A stretch of DNA of 64,000 nt from Cognatilysobacter terrigena (GCF_004361065.1 NZ_SELT01000010.1:40853-104852), one strand, 5' to 3'. Numbered from the stretch's first letter, positions 33,834 to 45,611 are shown. Numbers and translations are program-made. The notes: generated by a model from the letters alone, not told the origin.

Positions 33834-35103
33834 AATTCGCTGCACGGTCGCGTTGCTTCTGGCAGCCGGTATCGCCGCGTGCGCACGCCAGCCCGCAGCG
33901 CCGGCTGCGACGGCCGCATCGCCAGCGGCCAAAACGGCTCCCGAGACAGCCGCGCGCACGATCACCGTCGCACCGTGGTCGCTACCGGTCGACGCCGCAC
34001 AGCAGCCCGACCTTGCGGTCGCGCCCGACGGGTCGGTCCTGCTGTCGTGGATCGAACAGGACGGCGACGCCCAGCACCTGCGCTTCGCACGCTGGCGCGA
34101 CGGCCATTGGACGGGGCCGCAGTCGATCGCGAACGGTGAGGGCATCGGCAATACGGCCGACATGCCGCACGTACGCGAAACCCCGGACGGCGCCCTGTGG
34201 GCGACGTGGTTGCGTCGCGGAAGCGGAGGAAGCGCGCGCGATGTCGTGCTCGCACGGTCGAGCGATGACGGCCGCACGTGGTCGACGCCCGTTGCCGTCA
34301 ATACCGACGGCACCGCGACCGAGCACGGGTTCGCCGCGCTGTGGCCCGAGGGCCGCGACAGCATCGGCATCGCATGGCTCGACGGACGCGCCACCGAGGG
34401 CCATACGATGCAGGGCATGGATCATGGCGAGCGCGGCGCGACGATGCTGCGCGGCGCGACGTTCGACGCGAACCTCGCGCGCCACAACGAACGCGTGCTC
34501 GATGTGTCCACCTGCGATTGCTGCCAGACGGACGTCGTCGATCTCGACGGCCCGACCGTGGTCTATCGTGCGCGCCGCGCCGGCAACGTGCGCGACATCG
34601 CGCTGCTGCGGCGTAGTGCGACGGGCTGGTCGACGCCGCACGCGGTGCATGACGATCACTGGAGCATCGACGCGTGCCCGGTCAATGGGCCGGCGATCAC
34701 GGCTTCGGGTCGTTCGACGACGGTCGCCTGGTACACGATGCCGGCGTCGACGCCGCTCGTGCGCGTCGCGACGAGTGCGGACGGTGGCGCGAACTTCGCG
34801 CCGGCGCACGAACTCGCGACGGGCACCGGCGTGCTCGGCCGACTCGACGCCGCGGCCGACGCGCGCGGCGTCTGGCTGAGCTGGCTGGAAGAGCAGGGCG
34901 ACGGCCAGCGCCTGCGCGTCGCGCGGTTGCCCACAGGCTCAGCGACACCATCGTCCATTCGCGACGTGGCGAACGTCGGCGGTCGCGGTCGCGGAACGGG
35001 CTGGCCCCGGATGGTCGCTGCCGCCGATGGCGCGCATGTCGTGTGGACCGACGTCATCGGCGGCCGCCCGCATCTACGGGGTGCGACCCTCGCGGAAAAA
35101 TGA
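33823..35103 (+). CDS. BNR/sialidase-fold lipoprotein
   Basis: A 426-residue lipoprotein. The signal peptide ends in the lipobox GIAAC (Cys20). The rest is a six-bladed beta-propeller with Asp-box repeats (SSDDGRTWSTP, SADGGANFAPA) and a cysteine motif STCDCCQTD near the middle. It overlaps the receptor stop by 11 bases (ATGACGACTGA), so it is translationally coupled to it. I infer that it captures or chaperones the receptor's ligand at the outer membrane; the three cysteines in CDCC are candidate metal ligands. Catalytic sialidase activity is unlikely but not excluded. Confidence 0.85.
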   Translation: MTTEIRCTVALLLAAGIAACARQPAAPAATAASPAAKTAPETAARTITVAPWSLPVDAAQQPDLAVAPDGSVLLSWIEQDGDAQHLRFARWRDGHWTGPQSIANGEGIGNTADMPHVRETPDGALWATWLRRGSGGSARDVVLARSSDDGRTWSTPVAVNTDGTATEHGFAALWPEGRDSIGIAWLDGRATEGHTMQGMDHGERGATMLRGATFDANLARHNERVLDVSTCDCCQTDVVDLDGPTVVYRARRAGNVRDIALLRRSATGWSTPHAVHDDHWSIDACPVNGPAITASGRSTTVAWYTMPASTPLVRVATSADGGANFAPAHELATGTGVLGRLDAAADARGVWLSWLEEQGDGQRLRVARLPTGSATPSSIRDVANVGGRGRGTGWPRMVAAADGAHVVWTDVIGGRPHLRGATLAEK

Positions 35104-35278
35104 CGTGGTCGCCCGTGCTGCGAATGCGTGACGAAGGCCGCGCTCACGGACCGCCGGTCCGACACCGGACACCACCGGTCCGTCCCGGCGCAACCGTTCA
35201 GGCGGCTGGGGGCTTCTCCCGATAGGCTGCCGGGCCGGGATGCGATTACGGTCCTCTCGTCGCCCAGAGGGGACCGAT

Positions 35279-35521
35279 TTGAAACTCGATCTCTACCGGC
35301 GCAGTGACGGCGCACTTGTCGTGGTGCCGACCCGCTTCGCGCCCGAGATGCCGCTGCTGGCACCGGTCGGCCTGCGCTACATCCGCACGGTGGATCGCGA
35401 GCTGGCGACGCTCGGCGACGCCCTCGTGCTCGACATCGGTCTCAACGGTTACGCCGTGGCGCACGGCCCGGACGAAGCGCTGCTGCGCAGCTGCCCGACG
35501 GTCGATCCCGCCGCCGCCTAA
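35279..35521 (+). CDS. Small hypothetical protein
   Basis: An 80-residue protein (KLDLYRRSDGALVVVPTRF, then LRYIRTVDRELATLGDALVL). It begins with TTG at 35279 preceded by AGGGGAC. It looks soluble, alpha/beta, with a conserved-looking GLRYIRTVD. I recognise no family. It is convergent with recQ, 8 bases away. Confidence 0.65.
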   Translation: MKLDLYRRSDGALVVVPTRFAPEMPLLAPVGLRYIRTVDRELATLGDALVLDIGLNGYAVAHGPDEALLRSCPTVDPAAA

Positions 35522-35529
35522 CGCCGCGC

Positions 35530-37386
<1,857 letters not shown>

Positions 37387-37591
37387 CGAGCCGCCTGCCG
37401 GCGCATGGCGCGCGCCGACGTGGGAATTATCCGGTCTTCAGGTCTCAGGCGCTGACGCGGCGGGTGGGGCGGGGCTTTCGGCGTCGCGGTTGTTCAGCCT
37501 TGTGGTGCGCGACCGGCCGGGAGTGGCTGTCTGTGCCACCGTTGGGGCGTCGCACCACCCGCTCGACACGGTAACCCTCGTCCGTAAACGA

Positions 37592-37616
37592 AAAGGCCGG
37601 CATCGCGCCGGCCTTT
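37592..37616 (-). terminator. Rho-independent terminator after dps
   Basis: A 10-base perfect stem AAAGGCCGGC / GCCGGCCTTT with a 5-base loop, 22 bases past the dps stop; on the minus strand it is followed by TTTTCG. It can act in both directions. Confidence 0.85.
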
Positions 37617-37637
37617 CGTCTCCTCACCCGGTGCCAC

Positions 37638-38171
37638 TTACTGCAGCAGCGAGCGCAGCATCCACGCGTACTTCTCGTGCGTCTGCAGGCGCTGCGTCAT
37701 CAGGTCGACGGTCGGATCGTCGCCCGCCTCGTCCGCCCGGTTCAGCACGCTGCGCGCGGTACGGCACACGCCCTCATTGCCGGTGACCAGCTGGCGCACC
37801 ATCTCGCGCCAATCGATGGTCTCCGTCAGGCCCGGTTCCTCGGGCAACGAGCTCAGGCGGATGAACTCGGCGTACGAGCCCGGCGCATTGAAGCCCAGCG
37901 CGCGGATGCGCTCGGCGATGTCGTCTAGTGCGCCCCACTGCTCGGTGTACTGGGTCTCGAACATGACGTGCAGGGTGTTGAACATCTGGCCCGTCACGTT
38001 CCAGTGGAAGTTGTGCGTCTTCAGGTACAACGTGAATGCGTCGGACAGGAAGCGCGACAGGCCCTCCGCGACCGCCTTGCGATCGTCCTCCTCGATCCCG
38101 ATATTGACTGCGGGCATGCTGCCGGCGACCTGCACGCCGCCGTTGCCGTTCGTTTCGGTTCCCTTCTGCAT
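37638..38171 (-). CDS. dps: Dps-family DNA-binding ferritin
   Basis: A 177-residue ferritin-like protein that oxidises and stores iron and protects DNA under starvation or peroxide stress. The ferroxidase region KTHNFHWNVTGQMFNTLH and ALDDIAERIRALG are present, and the C-terminal helix has TQRLQTHEKYAWMLRS. The start at 38171 has GGAGAAGG upstream; longer frames reach into hrpA. It is divergent from hrpA with 79 bases between, where both promoters must lie. Confidence 0.93.
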   Translation of the reverse strand: MQKGTETNGNGGVQVAGSMPAVNIGIEEDDRKAVAEGLSRFLSDAFTLYLKTHNFHWNVTGQMFNTLHVMFETQYTEQWGALDDIAERIRALGFNAPGSYAEFIRLSSLPEEPGLTETIDWREMVRQLVTGNEGVCRTARSVLNRADEAGDDPTVDLMTQRLQTHEKYAWMLRSLLQ

Positions 38172-38250
38172 CTGCCTTCTCCCGACGTCTTGCCGTGACT
38201 CCGGCCAAAATAGGGCGGACGACCGGCCGTTGTGAAATCGAATTTTCGTC

Positions 38251-41200
38251 TTGAACCGATCCACGCCCTCTATCGATCCGCGCGACCTCCAGACCGCGCG
38301 ACGCCGCCTCGACGACGCGATGACGCGCGATCGCGGCCGCCTGCACGGGCTGTGGACGCGGTGGAACCAGTCCCCGGACGATGCGGCGCGACGCGAAGCG
38401 TTCGAGCGGGCGCTCGCGGTGTCGATCGCCCAGCGCGAAGCCCGTGCGCGGAACCTGCCCACCGCGACCGTCGACGAATCGCTGCCGATCGCGGCGGAAG
38501 CCGAACGCATTGTCGATCTGATCCGTGAACACCCGGTCGTGGTGATCGCCGGCGAAACCGGCTCGGGCAAGACCACGCAGATTCCGAAGCTCTGCATCGC
38601 CGCCGGGCGTGGCGCCGCGGGCGTGATCGGCTGCACGCAGCCGCGCCGGATCGCCGCGCGCGCGGTCGCGCGCCGCGTGGCCGAGGAGCTGCAGGTGCCC
38701 ATGGGCGGGGCGGTCGGCTACCAGGTGCGCTTCACCGAAAACGTCGGCGAGGACACCGTGGTCAAGTTCATGACCGACGGCATCCTGCTCGCCGAGATCC
38801 AGTCCGACCGCTGGCTCTCGCGCTACGACACGCTGCTCATCGACGAAGCGCACGAACGCAGCCTCAACATCGATTTCCTGCTCGGCTATCTCAAGCAGCT
38901 GCTGCAGCGGCGCAAGGACCTGAAGGTCATCATCACCTCGGCGACGATCGATACCGCGCGCTTCGCCGCGCACTTCGAGAACGCGCCGGTGGTGAGTGTC
39001 GAAGGCCGCGGCTATCCCGTGTCCGTGCGGTACCGGCCGTTGGAGGGCGAATCGGATGCGAGCACCCCGTCGGGTGCGCGTCGTGCGCTGCTTGCCGAAG
39101 AAGCCTCGCGCGACGGCGCGCGCACGGTGAACGAAGCCATCGTCGCCGCCTGCGACGAAATCACGTCGGAAGATGCGCGCGGCGACGTGCTGATCTTCCT
39201 GCCGGGCGAACGCGAGATCCGCGACGCGCACCAGGCGTTGGAGCGTCGCAAATACCGCCACACCGAAGTGCTGCCGCTGTATGCGCGCCTCTCCGCGCGC
39301 GACCAGGACCGCGTGTTCAATCCCGGCCCGCAGCGCCGCATCGTGCTTGCGACCAACGTCGCCGAGACGTCGCTGACCGTGCCGCGCATCCGCTACGTCG
39401 TCGATCCGGGCCTCGCGCGCGTCAAGCGCTACAGCCCGCGCGCGAAGCTCGACCGCCTGCACATCGAACCGGTGAGCCAGGCCAGCGCCAACCAGCGCAT
39501 GGGCCGGTGCGGGCGCGTGTCGGAAGGCACGTGCTATCGCCTGTATTCGGAAGCGGATTTCCAGTCGCGCGCCGAGTTCACCGATCCCGAGATCCGCCGC
39601 GCGGCGCTCGCGGGCGTGATCCTGCGCATGCTCGCGCTGGGCCTCGGCCGTATCGAAGACTTCCCGTTCCTCGAACCGCCCGACCCGCGTGCAATCGCGG
39701 ACGGTTGGCAACAGCTCGCCGAACTCGGCGCCGTCGACACCGATCGAAAGCTGACCCCGATCGGTCACGCCATGGCGAAGCTGCCGGTCGACGTGAAGCT
39801 CTCGCGCATGCTCGTCGCCGCGAACACGCACGGCGTGCTGCACGAGCTGCTGGTGATCGCCGCGTTCCTCGGCATCCAGGATCCGCGCGAGCGTCCGTCG
39901 GACCAGCGCGCCGCGGCGGACAACGCGCACGCGCAGTTCGCCGATGCGCGCTCGGAGTTCGTCGGCATCCTCAAGCTGTGGGACGCCTACGAGCAGGCGC
40001 ATGCGGATCTGACGCAATCCAAGCTGCGCGCGTGGTGCGAGAAGCACTTCCTCGGCTTCCTGCGCATGCGCGAATGGCGCGAGCTGCATCGCCAACTCAA
40101 GCTGATGGCGCAGGAGCTGGGCTGGGCGACGGGGCGCGACGATGCATCCGTACCGGCCGCATCCATGGCCGCACCGCGGGCACCGGATCGCGACACGCCG
40201 TCGAAGCGCGCCACGCGTGGACATGCGGCCTTGCCGCTCGCTGCGCGAAGCGTCGCTGCAACGTCCGCCACGGCGAATGCAACTGACGCGTCGAGCGGCG
40301 ACACGCGAACGTCGGATGCGGCGGGTGATACCGCATCGCCCGGCGCGAAAGCCGCCACGCAGCACTTCACCAAGCTGCACCGTGCGATCCTCGCTGGCCT
40401 ACCGACGCAGGTCGGCCAGCGCACCGACCGCGGCTACGACGGCCCGCGCGGTCGCAAGTTCCAGCTGTTTCCGGGTTCTGCGCTCGCGAAGAAGCCACCG
40501 CCGTGGGTGCTGTCGGCGACGCTGCTCGACACAGAGCGCGTCTGGGCGCTGACGAACGCCTCGATCGAACCGCAGTGGGCGATCGACGAACTGTCGCACC
40601 TGTTGTCGCGCCGGCAGAGCGATCCGCGCTGGGCGCGTTCGCAGGGCCGCGTCATCGGCAGTGAGCAGATCTCGCTGTTCGGCCTCGTCCTCGCACCCAA
40701 GCGGCCGATCCACTACGGCGCGATGTTCCCCGAGGAGAGCCGCGTCATCTTCGCGCGCGATGCGCTGGTCACCGGCGAGATCAACACGCGCTCGGTGTTC
40801 CTGAAGAAGAACCTCGCGACCTACCAGAAGGCCAAGGACGAGGAAGCCAAGCAGCGTCGTGCCGGCCTCGTCGTTGACGAGGAGTGGATGGCGCAGTGGT
40901 ACCTCGACCGCATTCCTTCGCACGTGCACAACACGCAGGCGCTCGACGCGTGGTACGCCAAGCTGCCGGCGAACGAGAAGGCCGCGCTCGAGTGGTCGCT
41001 CGACGACCTCATGATCGGCGAGGCGAGCACGGCGTCGCGCTTCCCGCCGTTCCTGCGCATGGGCGATGTGCAGCTCGCCGTGAAGTACCGCTTCGAGCCC
41101 GGTGCGGCGGACGACGGCATGACTATTGCCGTCCCGCTGCACCTGCTCAATGCGCTGGACGCGCCGCAGCTTTCGTGGCTCGCGCCGGGTTTCGTGGGCG

Positions 41201-42432
41201 ACAAGGCCGCGGCGCTGATCCGTTCGCTGCCGAAGGCACAGCGTCGCAACTACGTGCCGGCGCCGGATTTCGCGAAGGCGTTCGCTGAAGCGCATGGCGC
41301 GTGGTCGAACGGACGACCGGTCGAACCCGATGACATCAAGGGCACGCTCGCGCGCTTCCTGTCCAAGCTCACCGGTGTGCAGGTGGCCGCGACGGATTTC
41401 GACGAGGCATCCATCGAGCTGCATCTGCGCACCAATCTGCGCCTGCTCGATCGTGACGGCCGCCGCGTGCTCGCGGAATCGCGCGACCTCGACGACCTGC
41501 GCGAACGCTTCGGCACGATGGCTGCCGATGCGTTCGCGGAGAAGGCGTCGAGCGGACTCGCGGCTGAAGGCCTGACGACATTCCCGTCGACGCCGATTCC
41601 CGCGACCGTGCGCGGCGCCGGCGGCGTGCCCGCGTTTCCCGCGCTGCACGACGACGGCGACAGCGCGTCGCTGCAGGTCTTCGCGCAACGCAGCGAGGCC
41701 GAACGCGAACATCCTGCAGGCGTGCGTCGTCTGTTGCGTCTCGCACTCGCGGACCGCATGCGTCAGGCGCGCAAGCAGTTGCCGGTGTCGCCGAAGACGG
41801 CGCTGCTTTACGCAGCGATCGAATCCGCCGCGCCGCGCTCGGGCGAGGCCGCGTCGCTCAAGGAAGGCGATCGCCTGCGGCTGGACCTGGTCGAAGGCGC
41901 ATTCGATGCGCTCACCGCCGACGGCCTGGGTGCGATCCGCGACAGCGACGCATTCGACACGCGGCGCGAGCAGATCGCGAAGGGCATGTTCCCCGAAGCC
42001 ACCGAGCGCCTGCGTCAGGCGGAAGCGATCCTTGCCGCGGTGGCCGAAGTTCGCGCCAAGCTGGAAGCACCCCTGATGGGCTGGGCGAGCGGCAACCTCG
42101 ACGACATGCGCGCGCATCTCGCATCGCTTACGCCGCCGGGGTTCCTGCGCGACACGCCCGCGGCGCTGCTGCGCGAATACCCACGCTACCTCAAGGCGCT
42201 GTCGCTACGCGCCGAACGCGCACTGCGCGACCCGGCACGCGACCAGGCCCGCATGCTCGAACTGCGCCCCTTCGCGCAGGCGCTCGATGCCGCGAACAGC
42301 GACGAGCCGGAATGGCAGGACTTCCGCCAGGACCTCGAAGAGCTGCGCGTTTCCCTGTTCGCACAGGAACTCGGCGCACGCGGTGGCGTGTCGCCGAAGA
42401 AGCTTGCGCAGCGCCTCGCGCAGTTGCGTTAG
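38251..42432 (+). CDS. hrpA: ATP-dependent RNA helicase HrpA
   Basis: A 1393-residue DEAH-box RNA helicase. Walker A GETGSGKTTQ lies at 101-110 and DEAH at 198-201. Motif V/VI are near ATNVAETSLTVPRIRYVVD and NQRMGRCGRVSEG, and an HA2/OB region and the DUF3418 C-terminal domain follow. The start is TTG; no better in-frame start is visible. Residues of about 630-707 form an Ala/Thr/Asp-rich low-complexity insert between the helicase core and the next domain. The stop codons of hrpA and the opposing gene at 42429 overlap. Confidence 0.94.
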   Translation: MNRSTPSIDPRDLQTARRRLDDAMTRDRGRLHGLWTRWNQSPDDAARREAFERALAVSIAQREARARNLPTATVDESLPIAAEAERIVDLIREHPVVVIAGETGSGKTTQIPKLCIAAGRGAAGVIGCTQPRRIAARAVARRVAEELQVPMGGAVGYQVRFTENVGEDTVVKFMTDGILLAEIQSDRWLSRYDTLLIDEAHERSLNIDFLLGYLKQLLQRRKDLKVIITSATIDTARFAAHFENAPVVSVEGRGYPVSVRYRPLEGESDASTPSGARRALLAEEASRDGARTVNEAIVAACDEITSEDARGDVLIFLPGEREIRDAHQALERRKYRHTEVLPLYARLSARDQDRVFNPGPQRRIVLATNVAETSLTVPRIRYVVDPGLARVKRYSPRAKLDRLHIEPVSQASANQRMGRCGRVSEGTCYRLYSEADFQSRAEFTDPEIRRAALAGVILRMLALGLGRIEDFPFLEPPDPRAIADGWQQLAELGAVDTDRKLTPIGHAMAKLPVDVKLSRMLVAANTHGVLHELLVIAAFLGIQDPRERPSDQRAAADNAHAQFADARSEFVGILKLWDAYEQAHADLTQSKLRAWCEKHFLGFLRMREWRELHRQLKLMAQELGWATGRDDASVPAASMAAPRAPDRDTPSKRATRGHAALPLAARSVAATSATANATDASSGDTRTSDAAGDTASPGAKAATQHFTKLHRAILAGLPTQVGQRTDRGYDGPRGRKFQLFPGSALAKKPPPWVLSATLLDTERVWALTNASIEPQWAIDELSHLLSRRQSDPRWARSQGRVIGSEQISLFGLVLAPKRPIHYGAMFPEESRVIFARDALVTGEINTRSVFLKKNLATYQKAKDEEAKQRRAGLVVDEEWMAQWYLDRIPSHVHNTQALDAWYAKLPANEKAALEWSLDDLMIGEASTASRFPPFLRMGDVQLAVKYRFEPGAADDGMTIAVPLHLLNALDAPQLSWLAPGFVGDKAAALIRSLPKAQRRNYVPAPDFAKAFAEAHGAWSNGRPVEPDDIKGTLARFLSKLTGVQVAATDFDEASIELHLRTNLRLLDRDGRRVLAESRDLDDLRERFGTMAADAFAEKASSGLAAEGLTTFPSTPIPATVRGAGGVPAFPALHDDGDSASLQVFAQRSEAEREHPAGVRRLLRLALADRMRQARKQLPVSPKTALLYAAIESAAPRSGEAASLKEGDRLRLDLVEGAFDALTADGLGAIRDSDAFDTRREQIAKGMFPEATERLRQAEAILAAVAEVRAKLEAPLMGWASGNLDDMRAHLASLTPPGFLRDTPAALLREYPRYLKALSLRAERALRDPARDQARMLELRPFAQALDAANSDEPEWQDFRQDLEELRVSLFAQELGARGGVSPKKLAQRLAQLR

Positions 42433-42887
42433 CGGGCGCGACGTACGCTCGCCACGACCGGCTGGCCTTCGACGTGCATGTACCAGCCGCTGAGCAGGCC
42501 CGGCTTCACAGTGACGCGCGGCGAATCGACGGCACGGGTGTTGAAGCTGCCGCCGGTCACCTGCCAGCGCGAGCCGTCGTCGAGCGTGAACACCGTTCCG
42601 GTGTCCCAGCCCGTGAAACGACCTGCGATGCGGCCTTCGACGACCGCACGCCCGTTCTCCTGCGCCGCTTCTGCGTGAGCGCGCTTGACCGTTGCGGACA
42701 CGTCGGACGAGAGGATTGCGTTGAGCGCACTGAGCTGCGTCGGCGACAGTTGGTCGAGCCCCGTGTCGTGCATCTGCGCAGGTGTCAGGCGCTGCTCGAT
42801 GGGGACATAGACCGGCGGCGCCGCGGACACCGAAAACGCGAAGGCGAATACCGCGATGGCGGTGATCAGACGAATGCGTGCGTGCAT
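42429..42887 (-). CDS. Exported protein, paralogue of the next gene
   Basis: A 152-residue precursor with a signal peptide (cleavage near SVSAAPP). The mature protein has a helical stretch with GLDQLSPTQLSALNAIL, then a beta-rich domain with RFTGWDTGTVFTLDDGSRW and LSGWYMHVEGQ. It shares this layout with the gene immediately upstream (42896), so they are tandem paralogues. Function unknown; no named family recognised. The spacing of 8 bases from the upstream gene implies one operon. Confidence 0.8.
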   Translation of the reverse strand: MHARIRLITAIAVFAFAFSVSAAPPVYVPIEQRLTPAQMHDTGLDQLSPTQLSALNAILSSDVSATVKRAHAEAAQENGRAVVEGRIAGRFTGWDTGTVFTLDDGSRWQVTGGSFNTRAVDSPRVTVKPGLLSGWYMHVEGQPVVASVRRAR

Positions 42888-42895
42888 GGCTCGCC

Positions 42896-43387
42896 TCACT
42901 TCACGCGCGCGACTTTGGCGCGGGTCGCATAGCCCTGAACGCTCATGTACCACGCGTTGCCGACGACGCTCGGCGTGATCACGACGTTCGGGTGCGTGAG
43001 CTTCACGCCGGCCAGGCTGGCTTCGTCGACCTGGCGCCAGACCTGCCCGTTGTCGAGCGTGTACGTGCGGCCCATGCCGAAGCCGCGGAACTCGCCGGTC
43101 ACCGCCGACTTGATCGGGTCCACCGTACCGAAGTTGAAGAAGCCGCGATTCTCGTCTTCGACCTTCTTCTTTGCCGTCGCCGCGGCCTTCTGCGTCTCGG
43201 TTTCGATCGTGCGGCCGAGCCACGTATTCAGGCGCGCGAGTTCGTCCGGCGAAAGCTTGTCGAGGCCCGCGGCCTTGAACTCCTCCGGCGACATCTGCTG
43301 CTGGATCGGCGGCTGGGCGGCGACGGCCGCGCCCGTGCAGGCGAGGGCGACGGCGAGGACGAGGGCACGCATGCGAACTGGAGCCAT
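42896..43387 (-). CDS. Exported protein, paralogue of the previous gene
   Basis: A 163-residue precursor with a signal peptide ending near AAVAAQPP and GGAGG 9 bases before the ATG. The mature part contains GLDKLSPDELARLNTWLG, a charged helix, and a beta-rich domain with EFRGFGMGRTYTLDNGQVW and NAWYMSVQGYA. The pattern LSPxxLxxLN plus TLDxGxxW is shared with the neighbour. It is divergent from relA with 58 bases between. Function unknown. Confidence 0.82.
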   Translation of the reverse strand: MAPVRMRALVLAVALACTGAAVAAQPPIQQQMSPEEFKAAGLDKLSPDELARLNTWLGRTIETETQKAAATAKKKVEDENRGFFNFGTVDPIKSAVTGEFRGFGMGRTYTLDNGQVWRQVDEASLAGVKLTHPNVVITPSVVGNAWYMSVQGYATRAKVARVK

Positions 43388-43445
43388 GAACTGTTCCTCC
43401 GGGCGGTTGCGGGCTAGTGTAGACCGCTCCGATTGCCGGCTTTGC

Positions 43446-45611
43446 ATGAACGCGCCGTCGTCCCCACCGACGCACCGCCTCGCCGACGCGCTCGCGCATC
43501 CCGCAGCGTCGGCGCTGGCCGCGCCTGTGCGTGAGGCGCTCGAGCGCGCGGATGTTCCGATGCTCGACGCCCTGGCGTGGACGCTGGTCGATTCGACGCT
43601 CGCGTCCCTCGCCACGCTCGGCGCCGACGGCGACATGGTCGCGGCCGCGCTGGTGCACGACTGGCCGGGGCTGGCCGACGCGCTGAATCCAACGCTCGCG
43701 ACGCGCTTTCCCGGCGTCGCGACGCTGGTCGACAGCCAGCGCGCCGCCGAGCCCGTCTCCGACCTGCATGCGCGGCATCCCGGCGGGCGCGGCAGCGAGG
43801 GCCTGCGCAGGCTGCTGCTCGCCATGGTGCGCGACCTGCGCGTCGTGCCGATCCTGCTCGCGCGCCAGCTCGCGCGCATGCGCCAGGCCGCATCGCTGCC
43901 CGACGACGAGCGTCGCGCGCTCGCCGCGCTCACCCGCGACATCCACGCGCCGCTGGCGAATCGTCTCGGCATCTGGCAGCTGAAATGGGAGCTCGAGGAT
44001 CTCGCGTTCCGCTTCCTCGAGCCCGCGACGTACCAGCAGATCGCACGCCTGCTCGACGAGAAGCGCGTCGCACGCGAGCGCTACATCGAGGACGTCAAGC
44101 AGACGTTGCGTAACGCGCTCGACGCGCAGGGCATTGAGGCCGACGTCGCCGGCCGCCCGAAGCACATCTATTCCATCTGGAAGAAGATGCAGCGCAAGAA
44201 CGTGCCGATCAGCGAGCTCTACGACCTGCGCGCGGTGCGCGTGCTCGTCGACGACGTCGCGGCCTGCTACGCGACGCTCGGCATCGTGCATGCGACGTGG
44301 GTGCCGATCCCGAGCGAGTTCGACGACTACATCGCACGCCCGAAGCGCAACGACTACCGCTCCCTGCACACCGCCGTGGTCGGCCCGGAGGGCAAGACGC
44401 TCGAGGTGCAGATCCGCACGCACGACATGCATCGGCAGGCGGAGCTCGGCGTCGCCGCCCACTGGAAATACAAGGAAGGCGGCGGGCCGGGCGGATCGAG
44501 CGCGAACGCCGCCGCCGCGTTCGAACGCAAGATCGCGTGGATGCGTCGCCTGCTCGATGCCGCAGGCGAGGAGGGCACGCTCGCGAGTGAGCTCGACAGC
44601 GAACTGGTCGAAGATCGTGTCTACGTGCTGACGCCGAAGGGCGAGGTCGTCGATCTGCCGAACGGCGCGACGCCGCTGGACTTCGCGTATCACGTGCACA
44701 CGGAGGTCGGGCATCGCTGCCGCGGCGCGAAGGTCGACGGCCGCATCGTCCCGCTCGATCACAAGCTGCGCAGCGGTGATCACGTCGAGATCCTGACCGG
44801 CAAGGTGTCGGAGCCGCGGCGCGACTGGCTCGTCGCATCGAACGGCTTCCTCGCGAGCGCGCGATCGCGCGAGAAGGTGCGGACGTGGTTCAACCGCCTG
44901 GATCGCGAGCGCAACGAGCAGGCCGGTCGCGACATGCTGGAGAAGGAGCTGCGACGCCTGTCGCTGCTCAATGCCGACCTCGCGCCTGCTCGCGAACGGT
45001 TCCACGCCGAAAGCGACGACGATCTTTATGTCCTCGTCGCGCTCGGCGACGTCGGCCCGCACCAGGTGGGGCGTGCGCTGCTCGAACACGAGCGTGCGGC
45101 GCGTGATGCCACGCCGACACCTGCGGTGCCTGCGCCGTCACGCGACACCGGACGCGCGCGCAGTCGCGAAGGCGAGTTCACGGTCGAAGGCGTCGGCAAC
45201 CTGCTCGTGCAGCTCGCGCGGTGCTGCCAGCCGCTCCCGGGCGAGGCGATCGTCGGCTATCTGACGAAGGCGCGCGGCGTGAGCGTGCATCGGCCTGATT
45301 GCGCGGCATTCCAGCGCCTCGCCGCCGCACAGCCGCAACGCGTCCTGCCCGTGGAATGGCGACGCGCCGGCAGCATCTACGACGTGGACGTCGAGCTCGT
45401 CGCGCTGGATCGCAAGTGGCTGCTCAAGGAAGTCACGAATGCGATCGCGCAGAACAGCGTCGGCGTCGGCGGCCTCAACACGGAGCACGAACGCGGCGGG
45501 TCGCGCGTCATCATCCGCTTGCGCTTGCGCGTGGCCGATTACGGCCAGCTGTCGACGGTGCTCGGCAAGCTTGCGGCCTTGCCGGGCGTGGAGCAGGCGC
45601 GACGGGCCTGA
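43446..45611 (+). CDS. relA: GTP pyrophosphokinase RelA (ppGpp synthetase)
   Basis: A 721-residue long RSH protein. The N-terminal HD domain is degenerate, with no clear HD pair at the hydrolase site. The synthetase domain has RAVRVLVDDV and the EFDD motif at 291-294, the EXDD type found in synthesis-only RelA rather than the RXKD of SpoT. KRNDYRSLHTAV follows, then a TGS domain (VYVLTPKGEVVDLPNGATPLDFAY), a conserved-cysteine region (ARCCQPLPGEAIVGY) and a C-terminal ACT domain. It makes (p)ppGpp on stalled ribosomes. The start at 43446 avoids overlap with the divergent gene. Confidence 0.95.
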   Translation: MNAPSSPPTHRLADALAHPAASALAAPVREALERADVPMLDALAWTLVDSTLASLATLGADGDMVAAALVHDWPGLADALNPTLATRFPGVATLVDSQRAAEPVSDLHARHPGGRGSEGLRRLLLAMVRDLRVVPILLARQLARMRQAASLPDDERRALAALTRDIHAPLANRLGIWQLKWELEDLAFRFLEPATYQQIARLLDEKRVARERYIEDVKQTLRNALDAQGIEADVAGRPKHIYSIWKKMQRKNVPISELYDLRAVRVLVDDVAACYATLGIVHATWVPIPSEFDDYIARPKRNDYRSLHTAVVGPEGKTLEVQIRTHDMHRQAELGVAAHWKYKEGGGPGGSSANAAAAFERKIAWMRRLLDAAGEEGTLASELDSELVEDRVYVLTPKGEVVDLPNGATPLDFAYHVHTEVGHRCRGAKVDGRIVPLDHKLRSGDHVEILTGKVSEPRRDWLVASNGFLASARSREKVRTWFNRLDRERNEQAGRDMLEKELRRLSLLNADLAPARERFHAESDDDLYVLVALGDVGPHQVGRALLEHERAARDATPTPAVPAPSRDTGRARSREGEFTVEGVGNLLVQLARCCQPLPGEAIVGYLTKARGVSVHRPDCAAFQRLAAAQPQRVLPVEWRRAGSIYDVDVELVALDRKWLLKEVTNAIAQNSVGVGGLNTEHERGGSRVIIRLRLRVADYGQLSTVLGKLAALPGVEQARRA

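Noticed and set aside
42945..43445. N-terminal extension of the relA frame by 167 codons
   Set aside because: It overlaps the divergent exported gene entirely. The ATG at 43446 begins the family-like sequence.
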